Shown: positions 7,904 through 15,997 of the stretch, piece after piece
Layout: every line of letters starts with the position of its first letter
How positions within the stretch are numbered: position 1 is the first letter of the stretch
Assembly (NCBI RefSeq): GCF_004745805.1
Contig: NZ_SRLQ01000004.1
Coordinates: 558,001 to 622,000 of the forward strand
From: Mycolicibacterium sp. CH28
GTDB taxonomy: Bacteria; Actinomycetota; Actinomycetes; Mycobacteriales; Mycobacteriaceae
Reading direction: 5' to 3'
DNA: 64,000 nucleotides
The notes under the pieces: model-generated
Told to the model about the DNA's origin: nothing
The model's input: only the letters and a program-made list of their open reading frames with translations
Databases searched by the model: none
Program-made: the position numbers and the translations under genes

Positions 7904-8980
7904 CTACGGCGCGGCGTAGAGCGCGACCTCGGAGACCAGTGGCAGGTTCAGCGTGGTCCGGATACCCGGCGGGGCGGCAACTACCGCGGGGATGGCGTTG
8001 ACGATGCGGCCGGCGCCGGCCGCGATGGCTGCGTAGTTGTGGTCGCCCTTCTTGCTCGTCGGGCAGATGTCGACGACATAGGACGGCTCACCGGTGATCT
8101 CCACTCGGTAGGAGCCCCCGGGCTGGGCGGGTTGAGCCCAATCCGGGCGCAGGTCCTCACTCAGACGGGTGACATGTTCGACGACGATCGCGGCGTGTTC
8201 GCCGACCATGCCCTTGATCTCGAAGCGCACCGCCGCCACCCCGCCCTTGGGGATGTGGCCGGCGGCGACGTCGAAAGACTCTGGGGCCGGCTCACGTTCG
8301 TAGCTCTCGGTGATCGAGTCCAGGGAGATGTTCAGTCCGGCGGCCAGCTGGCGGATGCCGCAGCCCCAGGCGATACCGAGCACCCCGGGCAGGAACAGCA
8401 TCGGCACCTCGTCGAGCGGCTTGCCGAAGCCCATGACGTCGAACATCACGACCGCGCCGTCGTAGGTCGCGTAGTCGGCAATCTCCATACAGCGCACCTG
8501 CTCGATGCTCTGACAGGTGCTCGCGAAGGCCAGCGGGATCAGATCCGTGACGAACCCCGGGTCGACACCATTGATGTAGATGCTGGAATTGCCAAGGCGG
8601 GCAGCCTCTTCCAGCGGTTCGATGTACTTGTCGGGCATTACCTGCCACGGGAACTGCAACACCACCGGCGCCGAGCCCACCACGTTGATGCCGGCGGCCA
8701 GGATCTTGCGGACGTCCTCCATGGCCTGGGGCATGCGGTTGTCGCCCATCGCGCAGTACACCGCGCATTCGGGTTCGGTTGCCAACACCGCGTCGAGGTC
8801 CTTGGTCGCGGTGATACCGGTCTTCACGTCCAGGCCGGCCAATTCACCCGCGTCCTTGCCCACCTTCTCATCGGCCGACACGCATAGCCCGGTGAGCTCG
8901 AAGGCCGGGTTGTCGATCAACTCGGATAGGGCTATCCGGCCGACGTTTCCGGTGCCGATATGGGCAACGCGGATGGCCAT
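7904..8980 (-). CDS. DapB-like NAD(P)-dependent oxidoreductase
   Basis: 358 residues. The N-terminal Rossmann fold has the dinucleotide motif HIGTGNVGRIAL, and the overall plan resembles dihydrodipicolinate-reductase-like enzymes of the 2,4-diaminopentanoate dehydrogenase class, which are numerous in mycobacteria. The real substrate cannot be read from sequence. AGGAGA lies just upstream of the ATG at 8980. It is divergent from a hydroxysteroid-dehydrogenase-like SDR across a KstR-like operator (9041-9054), which suggests a role in steroid or related lipid catabolism. Confidence 0.78.
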   Translation of the reverse strand: MAIRVAHIGTGNVGRIALSELIDNPAFELTGLCVSADEKVGKDAGELAGLDVKTGITATKDLDAVLATEPECAVYCAMGDNRMPQAMEDVRKILAAGINVVGSAPVVLQFPWQVMPDKYIEPLEEAARLGNSSIYINGVDPGFVTDLIPLAFASTCQSIEQVRCMEIADYATYDGAVVMFDVMGFGKPLDEVPMLFLPGVLGIAWGCGIRQLAAGLNISLDSITESYEREPAPESFDVAAGHIPKGGVAAVRFEIKGMVGEHAAIVVEHVTRLSEDLRPDWAQPAQPGGSYRVEITGEPSYVVDICPTSKKGDHNYAAIAAGAGRIVNAIPAVVAAPPGIRTTLNLPLVSEVALYAAP

Positions 8981-9040
8981 GGGTTCTCCTCAGGATCAGG
9001 GGTCTGCGGTGGGTTCAGTATGCGCATTCGGCAGCAAAAC

Positions 9041-9054
9041 TGGAACAAGTTCTA
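9041..9054. promoter_or_regulatory. KstR-like operator in the DapB-like/SDR divergent promoter
   Basis: The 14-mer tggaacaagttcta fits TnnAACnnGTTnnA at all fixed positions. It lies between divergent starts at 8980 and 9087, 32 bases before the SDR start, so one site could repress both genes. Confidence 0.72.
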
Positions 9055-9086
9055 CTTGTGTAGGCCCTGCGGTAGCCTGTCGGCTC

Positions 9087-9828
9087 ATGGGACGCGTAGA
9101 CGACAAAGTGGCCATCATCACCGGTGGCGCACAGGGGATGGGAGCCGCTGACGCGCGGATGCTCGTCGCCGAGGGCGCCAAAGGTTGTGATCGGGGACAT
9201 CCTCGATGACAAGGGCAAGGAGCTGGCCGACGAGTTGGGCGACGCCGCCCGCTACGTGCACCTCGACGTCACCGACGCCGATCAGTGGCAGGCCGCTGTC
9301 GACACCGCTATCGCCGAGTTCGGCAAGGTCAACGTGCTGGTGAACAACGCGGGCATCGTGCAGGTGGCGCCGCTGAAGTCGCTGGACGTGGAGCGGTGGA
9401 AGAAGGTTCTCGACGTCAACCTGACCGGCGCGCTGCTGGGCATCAAGGCGGTCCTGGCGCCGATGAAAGCCGCTGGCGGCGGCTCGATCATCAATGTGTC
9501 CTCGATCGAGGGCATGCGTGGCGCCGCCTGGGTGCACAGCTACGTCGCGTCGAAATGGGGCCTGCGCGGGCTGACGAAATCAGCTGCGCTGGAGCTGGCG
9601 TCGGACAACATCCGGGTCAACTCGCTGCACCCGGGCTTCATCCGGACGCCGATGACCAAGCACCTGCCCGATGACATGGTCAGCGCCCCGCTGGGCCGCC
9701 CGGGCAAGCCCGAAGAAGTGGCCACTTTCATCGTGTTCCTGGCCAGCGACGAGTCATCCTTCTCCACCGGTTCGGAGTTCGTTGTCGATGGCGGCCTGAT
9801 CACCGACGTTCCGCATCGCGCGATGTGA
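9087..9828 (+). pseudogene. SDR, 3-alpha/20-beta-hydroxysteroid dehydrogenase-like, frameshifted
   Basis: The N-terminal frame reads MGRVDDKVAIITGGAQGMGA to ...MLVAEGAK, then the homology continues one frame over with VVIGDILDDKGKELADELG. An extra A in the AAA run at 9180-9182 accounts for the shift. The combined 246-residue product closely resembles M. tuberculosis FabG3/Rv2002, with GGAQGMG cofactor loop, NNAG, catalytic Ser (INVSSIEG) and YxxxK (SYVASK), ending in VDGGLITDVPH. Either the gene is broken in this strain or there is a one-base sequencing error. A KstR-like site lies immediately upstream. Confidence 0.8.
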
Positions 9829-9830
9829 GC

Positions 9831-10021
9831 TAGTCCCGTCGACGATGCCGCCGAGGGACGAGGTGGAGGAGGAGCGGGACGGTCAGGTCTAGTCCCGTCG
9901 ACGATGCCGCCGAGGGACGAGGTGGAGGAGGAGCGGGACGGTCAGGTCTAGTCCCGTCGACGATGCCGCCGAGGGACGAGGTGGAGGAGGAGCGGGACGG
10001 TCAGGTCTAGTCCCGTCGACG
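9831..10021. repeat. 59-bp tandem repeat (VNTR-like), 3.2 copies
   Basis: Three identical 59-bp units (9831-9889, 9890-9948, 9949-10007) are followed by a 14-base partial unit (10008-10021). Each begins TAGTCCCGTCGACGATGCCG. The array fills the gap between the convergent SDR and HAD genes, and its last partial unit contains the last codons and stop of the HAD gene, as mycobacterial interspersed repetitive units often do. The exact identity of the copies suggests recent expansion. Confidence 0.95.
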
Positions 10022-10828
10022 GGATCTCAGCGCGAGGGAGCTGAACATCGCGCCCAGGGCGGCCCGCCCCAGCGCGGGCAAGTGGCCGATCGCATTCGCC
10101 GCGCCGCCGCGCCGGCCGGGAATGGTCAGGCGCAGCACCGGCCAATCATGGGCGGCGGCCTTCGCCGCCAGACCGGGCCGAGGATTGACCGGACACGGGT
10201 TGCCGACCAATGTCATCAGCGCGGCATCCTCGTCACCATCGGCGTAGAAGTAGCTGCGGGCCAGATCGACATCGTTTGCGGCGCAGAATCGTTGCACCGC
10301 AGCGGCTTTCTGGCGGCCCCACACGATCGGCTTGGTGATGGACCCGGTCAGCAGACCGGCGTCGTCGAGTTCGAAGGTGTTGCATACGACGTTGGTAATG
10401 CCCAGCGCGCGGGCCACCGGCTCGGCGTGGATGGTCAGCGCCGAGGAACTGAGCACCACGGTGTGGCCACGGTCGCGATGGGCGGCGACAATCTCGCGCA
10501 TCAGCGGGTACACCCGCTGGGCCACTTGTTCGGAGAACAACCGCTCGCCGATCTGGTCGAGTTCGGTCAGCGACTCGCCGCGTAGATAGCCGGCCGCCCG
10601 GACCAACAGCCGCTCGAACTGCATCCGGCCGAGTTTGTAACGCAGCGAGGCTTCGACCACGCCGAAGACCTCGCCGATCCCGGCCTGTCCCCGGCGAATC
10701 CGGTCACTGGCGTGCGCGGTGGCGGTGAAGCCTGCCACCAGGGTGCCGTCGAGGTCGAAGAACGCCCCGATCTCCGGACCTGGTGGGCTCTGGGCGATCT
10801 GTGCGAGCGGATCAGATATCAGCGTCAC
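10007..10828 (-). CDS. HAD-family hydrolase (SerB-like, IB subfamily)
   Basis: 273 residues from a GTG. HAD motif I is FFDLDGTL (nucleophile Asp), motif II is in VVLSSSA, and motif IV in FYADGDEDAALM. The helical cap and Arg-rich end (ALRSRRRD) match the actinobacterial HAD-IB proteins related to phosphoserine phosphatase that often dephosphorylate phospholipid intermediates or accompany acyltransferases. The start near VTLISDPLAQ is chosen because longer forms would overlap the divergent PPOX gene. The 3' end lies inside the 59-bp repeat array. The substrate is unknown. Confidence 0.78.
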   Translation of the reverse strand: MTLISDPLAQIAQSPPGPEIGAFFDLDGTLVAGFTATAHASDRIRRGQAGIGEVFGVVEASLRYKLGRMQFERLLVRAAGYLRGESLTELDQIGERLFSEQVAQRVYPLMREIVAAHRDRGHTVVLSSSALTIHAEPVARALGITNVVCNTFELDDAGLLTGSITKPIVWGRQKAAAVQRFCAANDVDLARSYFYADGDEDAALMTLVGNPCPVNPRPGLAAKAAAHDWPVLRLTIPGRRGGAANAIGHLPALGRAALGAMFSSLALRSRRRD

Positions 10829-10892
10829 CTCACCATCATGGCCGAGCTTGGGCGCGGGGAATGCTGTGCGGCGTGCGGCGTTGGACACGCAG

Positions 10893-11318
10893 ATGAGACT
10901 CAATGACGCTGCGCGCGACTTCATCGGTTCCGGTGCCGACGCCACCTTGGTCACCCTCAACCCCGACGGCAGCCCGCAGGTGTCGCTGGTGTGGGTGGCC
11001 GTCCAACCCACCGCCGATGGTGACGAATTGGTCGTCGCCCATCTCTCGGAGCACAAGAAGGTACGCAATGCTCGCCGTGACGGCCGGGTGGCGTTGACCA
11101 TCGTCTCGCCGGAGCCGGGCGAGGTTATGCGCCCCTACCTGTCGGTGACCGGTACCGCCCGCATTGTCGAAGGCGGGGCGCCGGAGCTGCTGCGGGAGCT
11201 GGCCAAGGTGATGATCAAGGCCGAAGGCGTGCCGTTCCCGCCCGACAATGCGCCGCCCGGATACCTCACCCGGATCAGCATCGACTCGGTCGGCGGTGTC
11301 GGGCCCTGGGCGGCCTGA
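10893..11318 (+). CDS. PPOX-class F420/FMN-dependent oxidoreductase
   Basis: 141 residues of the split beta-barrel pyridoxamine-oxidase-like fold. The beginning (ATLVTLNPDGSPQVSLVWVA) and HLSEHKKVRNARRDGRVAL are hallmarks of the mycobacterial PPOX-class F420-dependent family. These enzymes use F420H2 or a flavin to reduce diverse substrates. The ATG at 10893 gives the family's usual N-terminus. It is divergent from the HAD gene with about 64 bases between and convergent with the transporter gene. Confidence 0.8.
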   Translation: MRLNDAARDFIGSGADATLVTLNPDGSPQVSLVWVAVQPTADGDELVVAHLSEHKKVRNARRDGRVALTIVSPEPGEVMRPYLSVTGTARIVEGGAPELLRELAKVMIKAEGVPFPPDNAPPGYLTRISIDSVGGVGPWAA

Positions 11319-11330
11319 GGCCCGGGGCCT
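11318..11330. terminator. Short GC-rich hairpin between convergent genes
   Basis: AGGCCC-g-GGGCCT lies over the stops of the convergent PPOX and transporter genes. It has a single-base loop and no T-run, so it is at best a weak terminator of the tail-less mycobacterial kind. Confidence 0.3.
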
Positions 11331-12231
11331 AGGCCTGCCGGTCAGCGGCGTCCTGCGCGGCGGCTTCCAACTCCTCTTCCCAGGCGCCCTCGTCGCGCCC
11401 GAGGGCGATCGTTGCGGCGGCCATAACCCCCACCGCCATGGCCAGCACCACCGCGGCCGGCTTGCTGACGGCCAGATGCTCGCCCAGCACCACCTCGCCG
11501 AGCAAGACGGCGACCATCGGTTCGAGTACCAGCATCGCCGGTACCGAGGCCCGCAACGAGCCGGCGTGGAACGCCGACTGCTGCAGCAGGGTCGCGACGA
11601 CGCCGAGGGCGATCAGTACGTAGAGCGCCGGCGACGTCACCAGGCGCAGCACGCTACCCTCGCGCACGATCTGCATGACGAGCTTGGTCAGCACCGCCAC
11701 CACACCGAACAGGACGCCGACCCCCACCGCCAGCATGATCGCGCGGCGCCAATCCGACAGCCGGACCGCCGCCGCAAGGCAGCCCGCCACGAACACCAGG
11801 CTGATCCCGGCGACCACCAGTGCAGTCAGCTGCGAGCCTTCATAGTCCCCGGGCTTGGTCCGGGCCAGTGATACGAACACCCCCAGCGCCACCGTCAGCA
11901 GGAGCGCCCAACCCCATTCGGCGCGGGTGACGCGGCGGTGGGCCAGGCGGGCGCTCAGCGGCAGCGCGAACAACAGCGCCGACACGAGTAGCGGGGCAAC
12001 CAGCAACAGTGAACCGTAGGCCAGCGCGACGGCCTGGAACGCGTATCCGGTCACCGCGGCAGCGGTGCCCGCCCACCACAGCCGCCGGCGCAACAGCGTC
12101 GAGACCATCACCGTGCTGACACCCTGATCCCGGGGAACATCCATGGTGGCCCGTTGCCGGACCACGATGCCGATGGCGGCGAACACCGCTCCGGCGAGGG
12201 CGGCTGCCACGACGAGTGCGTGCTGCAGCAA
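11329..12231 (-). CDS. DMT-superfamily membrane transporter
   Basis: 300 residues with about nine to ten hydrophobic helices and short loops, as in drug/metabolite (EamA/NIPA-like) transporters. The pattern of GYAFQAVALAYGSLLLVAPLLV and the later AMLVLEPMVAVLLGEVVLGEHL repeats the typical two-half topology, with an acidic C-terminal tail (DEGAWEEELEAAAQD). The start at 12231 is a TTG with AAGGGA six bases upstream. Substrate is unknown. It follows the GH2 gene on the same strand after a 75-base gap. Confidence 0.75.
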   Translation of the reverse strand: MLQHALVVAAALAGAVFAAIGIVVRQRATMDVPRDQGVSTVMVSTLLRRRLWWAGTAAAVTGYAFQAVALAYGSLLLVAPLLVSALLFALPLSARLAHRRVTRAEWGWALLLTVALGVFVSLARTKPGDYEGSQLTALVVAGISLVFVAGCLAAAVRLSDWRRAIMLAVGVGVLFGVVAVLTKLVMQIVREGSVLRLVTSPALYVLIALGVVATLLQQSAFHAGSLRASVPAMLVLEPMVAVLLGEVVLGEHLAVSKPAAVVLAMAVGVMAAATIALGRDEGAWEEELEAAAQDAADRQA

Positions 12232-12306
12232 TGTCCGTCCCTTCCGAAAATCTACGCCGGTGCCGATGCCTAGACCCGACCCTAAGGCAAGCAGTCGCTG
12301 TGAGTG

Positions 12307-15063
12307 TCAGTGCACCTGGACGACCGTCGGCGCGCTGTTGTATCCGGTCACCCTGACCCAGGCCGGGGCAGGGCCGGAACCCGGCACCCGCCCGGTGATC
12401 TCGACGGTTTCGCCGGGGAACACGGTGACGTAGTTGTCGTCGTACTCGATCGGCAGGATCTCGTCGGCGAGCGGGCTGGACAAGAGTTCGGCTCGCTCGA
12501 AGAAGGCGATCCGCGGGGTCGGGTTGTGGAGGCTGATCGTGACCTCGCGGCCCGCGTCGGCCCCGCCCTGGGCGCTGATGTCCAGCGCCACCTTGGGCAT
12601 GACGTTCAGCGCGGTCATGTCGGCCCAGCTGACCTGCTTGGAATCGAACGCCGCATCGTTGCTCGGCGGTCCGACGTCGTCGACCCGCCGGGATTGCCAA
12701 TAAACGTTGTCGGCAACCACCGCGCCGGCGGCGTCGAGCAACTCGCAACGGACGAAGAACACCGGGGAGTCGGGCGGGCCGGGCGGCAGCGTCATCGCCT
12801 GCACGGCGCCGCCGGCGTCGACGGTGATATCGCCGGCCGACCGATCGTCGCGCACGGCGCCCTTCAGATCGTAGGTTCGCACCCGCACGCGCAGGTTCGT
12901 CTTGGTGTCCGGCGTCTGGTTGACGACGCTGACCTTGGCCTGTCGGTGGTTGCCGGTCGCGTAGGAGTCGAAGACCACCGACAGCGGTCGCAAGCCTTTC
13001 TTGGCGCCGTAGTAGGCCCCGCCGGGGCGCAGGTAGTAGTCGAAGATGTTGCCGAAGAACGATGGCCAGTGACTGTTGAGCATCCAGTAGATGGTCATCT
13101 TGTGGCCGTCCCAGCCGTTGGCGGCGAACGACTCGAACTGCGCGCGGGTGGCTTCGTAGTGCGCCAATTGCGCCTTGTCGGCGAACATTTGGGCGTTGGT
13201 CGACCGGCCGTAGCGCTGGTCGATCACCCGCTGGACGTTGACCAGCCGCGAGTTCTGCGGGCCTGACCCGGCATGGAAGAACCAGGTGTCGTTGATCGGC
13301 CACAGCTTGTCCGGCGGGATGAACTTCCGCAGGCTCGCAAAGGGCGGGATGTGCTCGTTGTCGCCCTGCTCGGCCGACGCCCCGCGGGCCGCGCCGTAGC
13401 GACCGCTGAACCAGTAGGAGGGCGGTCGCCAGCTGTACGGTCCGGCCATCTGGATGCCGTCCCACAGGGTCTGGCCATCGGCGTCACGATTCAACGACGA
13501 CACCGTGTCGACGGTGGCGTTCTGCCAGTGCAGGTCGGTCAGGATCTGGTGATACTCGGCCAGCACCTCCGACGGCGGTCGCCCGTCGCTGCCATTGGCC
13601 CAGACGAATACCGAGGCATGCGAACGCAACATGTCGATCTGCGACCGCATGCTTTCCTGGGCGACCCGGCGGTCCTCGTCATCCCATTGCTGCCACTTCT
13701 CCCACTGGTTGCAGCACATCCAGCCGTACATCAGCGGGATGCCCAGTTCGTCGGCCATCTCGACGAAGCGCTGGGAGGAGATCTTGGACTCCAGCCGCAG
13801 CATGTTCAGCCCGAGATCCTTGACGTAGCCCAGGATCGCCGCGTCTCGGTCGGGGTCGTATTTGTAGAGCAGGTCAGGCGTGTAGGTGGCGCCGCGAACC
13901 AGGAAGTTCTTGCCGTTGACCTTCAGGTAGAAGTTGCCGCCGGTGCCCAGTTCGGCGAATGTGTCGTCGCCGTCGCGGCCCTGGGTGATGGTGCGGATGC
14001 CGAACTTCAACGCCGAGGTCTCGGTGACCTCGCGGTTCTGCACGAAGTCCAGACGCAGGTTGTACAGGTCGGGCCGGCCCATGGTGTAGGGCCACCACAG
14101 ATCGGGGTGGCTTACGGTGAGCGCGGCGAAGTGGTCTGGGCTGAGCGTGACCTCGCGCTTCTCGCCGGCGGCCAGCGACACCGGCTCGTCGACATGAATG
14201 GGGGCCTTGCCGTCGCGGGTGATGGTGGCGCGCAGCACCCCGCGCACCCGGTCGGGAGAGTAGTTGTGCAGGGTCGTGTAGACCGTCAGCCGAGCGCTGT
14301 CGGTGTCGGGCAGTGGCAGCTCGGTGTTGACCGTCGCCGCGCCGATCGAGACGGGTCCGGATGTCTTGAGGTAGACGGGTTTCCAGATGCCCGCGTTGCG
14401 GTCGGGCACGAAGGAGTTGCCGTTGGCCGGGTTCTTGTCCGGGCCCTGGTAGCCCAGATAACGCCAGTTGATCCAGTCGTACCAGCTGTCTGCCAGTTCC
14501 ACCCCGTTGACATCCTGAATGGCGCGTTCCGGGGTGACCTTGACCGCCAGGGTGTTGGGTTTGCCCGGCGCGAGCCATCGCGTGACGTCGAGCTCGTGGT
14601 CGTTGTACATGCCGACGATCTGGCGGTTGTCGGCGACGCGGTGACCGTTGAGCCACACCTCGGCGCGATAGTTGATCCCGGGGAAGTCCAGCACGTAGGT
14701 CTGGTAGGCCGACGGTGCGGAGAAGGTGGTGCGATACCACCAATCCTGCTTGTAGAGGTCCTGCGGCACTTCTGTGAGCAGGTTCTTCCCGTAGTAGAGA
14801 TTCGGGTAGACGCCGTCGTCTTCCAGCGTCTGCAGGACGGTGGCCGGCATCCGGCGCACCGGGTGCCAGGTGGTGTCGTCGTATCCGGCGGCCGATATCG
14901 CGGCCCCGTCGGCGGGCAGCCCGCGCGCCGAGGACAGTTTCCAGCCGGAGGACAGTTCGATGTCCTGCGCCGGGTGCGGCGCCGGGTCGCCGAAGACCCT
15001 CATGTCGCCGGCGCACACCAACAGGAGCACGACGGCGACGATTGTCCCGAAGGTCTTCGCCAC
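12307..15063 (-). CDS. Exported glycoside hydrolase family 2, exo-beta-D-glucosaminidase-like
   Basis: 918 residues with a signal peptide (about residues 1-25). A sugar-binding jelly-roll domain (about 40-235) is followed by an immunoglobulin-like domain, a TIM barrel (about 375-690) and C-terminal beta domains. In the barrel, the acid/base is Asp493 in VWANGSDGRPP rather than the usual Asn-Glu pair, and Glu565 in SAEQG, seven residues before IP, aligns with the nucleophile. This is the signature of the CsxA exo-glucosaminidase branch as I recall it. The likely substrate is an amino-sugar polymer, but this is inference. The start is a GTG with GAGGAG upstream. Confidence 0.8.
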   Translation of the reverse strand: MAKTFGTIVAVVLLLVCAGDMRVFGDPAPHPAQDIELSSGWKLSSARGLPADGAAISAAGYDDTTWHPVRRMPATVLQTLEDDGVYPNLYYGKNLLTEVPQDLYKQDWWYRTTFSAPSAYQTYVLDFPGINYRAEVWLNGHRVADNRQIVGMYNDHELDVTRWLAPGKPNTLAVKVTPERAIQDVNGVELADSWYDWINWRYLGYQGPDKNPANGNSFVPDRNAGIWKPVYLKTSGPVSIGAATVNTELPLPDTDSARLTVYTTLHNYSPDRVRGVLRATITRDGKAPIHVDEPVSLAAGEKREVTLSPDHFAALTVSHPDLWWPYTMGRPDLYNLRLDFVQNREVTETSALKFGIRTITQGRDGDDTFAELGTGGNFYLKVNGKNFLVRGATYTPDLLYKYDPDRDAAILGYVKDLGLNMLRLESKISSQRFVEMADELGIPLMYGWMCCNQWEKWQQWDDEDRRVAQESMRSQIDMLRSHASVFVWANGSDGRPPSEVLAEYHQILTDLHWQNATVDTVSSLNRDADGQTLWDGIQMAGPYSWRPPSYWFSGRYGAARGASAEQGDNEHIPPFASLRKFIPPDKLWPINDTWFFHAGSGPQNSRLVNVQRVIDQRYGRSTNAQMFADKAQLAHYEATRAQFESFAANGWDGHKMTIYWMLNSHWPSFFGNIFDYYLRPGGAYYGAKKGLRPLSVVFDSYATGNHRQAKVSVVNQTPDTKTNLRVRVRTYDLKGAVRDDRSAGDITVDAGGAVQAMTLPPGPPDSPVFFVRCELLDAAGAVVADNVYWQSRRVDDVGPPSNDAAFDSKQVSWADMTALNVMPKVALDISAQGGADAGREVTISLHNPTPRIAFFERAELLSSPLADEILPIEYDDNYVTVFPGETVEITGRVPGSGPAPAWVRVTGYNSAPTVVQVH

Positions 15064-15306
15064 CGTTCCAGAACTCCTCGTGTGTTTTCGGGTACGGCAG
15101 GACAGCGGGAAGGTAACCGGGCAGCTGCCGCGCGTTCATCTTGGCAGAGCGAAGGTGCGTGCGTCGCCTCCGGTTTGTGTAAGGAACGGCACAGATATCG
15201 GCCGTCCCCGCGGCGGGCCGGCGTCGACGTGCTGGTCAGGACCAGCGATGTGAGCCGTGTCGGCGTGGGCGCCGCCGAACTCAGCTCCTCGTTCTACGCT
15301 TAGCGC

Positions 15307-15972
15307 ATGACCGACCACGACCGCGCCGCCGCCCGCCGCGAGATTGCCGATGCCCTGCTGACCGCGCTCGAACGCCGTCACGAGGTGCTCGACGTCATCG
15401 TGGATTCGGGCGATCGGGCCTCGGCGGTCGACGCCATCACCGCACTGCTCGGGACCTCCCGCCTGGGCAGCGAAGCCGTCATGGGGATGTCGTTCGACCA
15501 GCTGACCAAAGACTCCCGCCGGCGCATCGCCGCCGAACTCGACGACCTCAACAGCCAGCTGTCCTTCACCCGCGCCGAGCGGCCGGCCAGTTCCGGCGAC
15601 AACCTGCAACTGCGCCCGTTCTCCCACGAGTCCGACCGGGACATCTTCGGCGTCCGCACTGAGGAGATCGGCGCCGCCGGTGACGGTTCGGGAGCCCCCG
15701 CTGGTGATCTGGACGACGAAATCCGTTCGGCACGTGACCGTTTGAGTGCCGAGGAGGCGGCCTGGTTCGTCGCCGTCGACGGCGATCACAAGGTCGGCAT
15801 GGTGTTCGGCGAGCTCGTCGACGGCGAGGTCAACCTGCGGATCTGGATCCACCCCGAGCACCGGAAGAAGGGCTACGGCACCGCGGCCCTGCGCAAGTCC
15901 CGCTCGGAGATGGCGGCCGCGTTCCCCGCTGTGCCGTTGGTGATCCGGGCGCCGGGCGCCGCACTGGGCTGA
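15307..15972 (+). CDS. GNAT acetyltransferase with GyrA-like coiled-coil N-terminal region
   Basis: 221 residues. The first 90 residues ([20 protein letters not shown], then [20 protein letters not shown] and [14 protein letters not shown]) follow the pattern of the GyrA/ParC antiparallel coiled coil that joins the two halves of the topoisomerase arm. After a linker, residues 115-215 form a GNAT fold with acetyl-CoA loop [10 protein letters not shown]. The C-terminus is short for a GNAT domain. What it acetylates is unknown. It is 25 bases upstream of cinA on the same strand, so they are probably cotranscribed. Confidence 0.72.
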   Translation: MTDHDRAAARREIADALLTALERRHEVLDVIVDSGDRASAVDAITALLGTSRLGSEAVMGMSFDQLTKDSRRRIAAELDDLNSQLSFTRAERPASSGDNLQLRPFSHESDRDIFGVRTEEIGAAGDGSGAPAGDLDDEIRSARDRLSAEEAAWFVAVDGDHKVGMVFGELVDGEVNLRIWIHPEHRKKGYGTAALRKSRSEMAAAFPAVPLVIRAPGAALG

Positions 15973-15997
15973 ACGGTCCTGCGTAACCTCGCACGGT

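Noticed and set aside
10010..10024. Palindrome TCCCGTCGACGGGA at the end of the repeat array as a terminator
   Set aside because: There is no loop or T-run, and the symmetry is explained by the coding end SRRRD of the HAD gene.
12307..15303. Very long + strand open frames opposite the GH2 gene
   Set aside because: They mirror codon bias of the real GH2 gene and encode low-quality, His/Gly/Val-rich products.
15064..15306. Gap between GH2 and GNAT genes as a possible small gene
   Set aside because: No frame with a ribosome-binding site was seen; it is a divergent promoter region.
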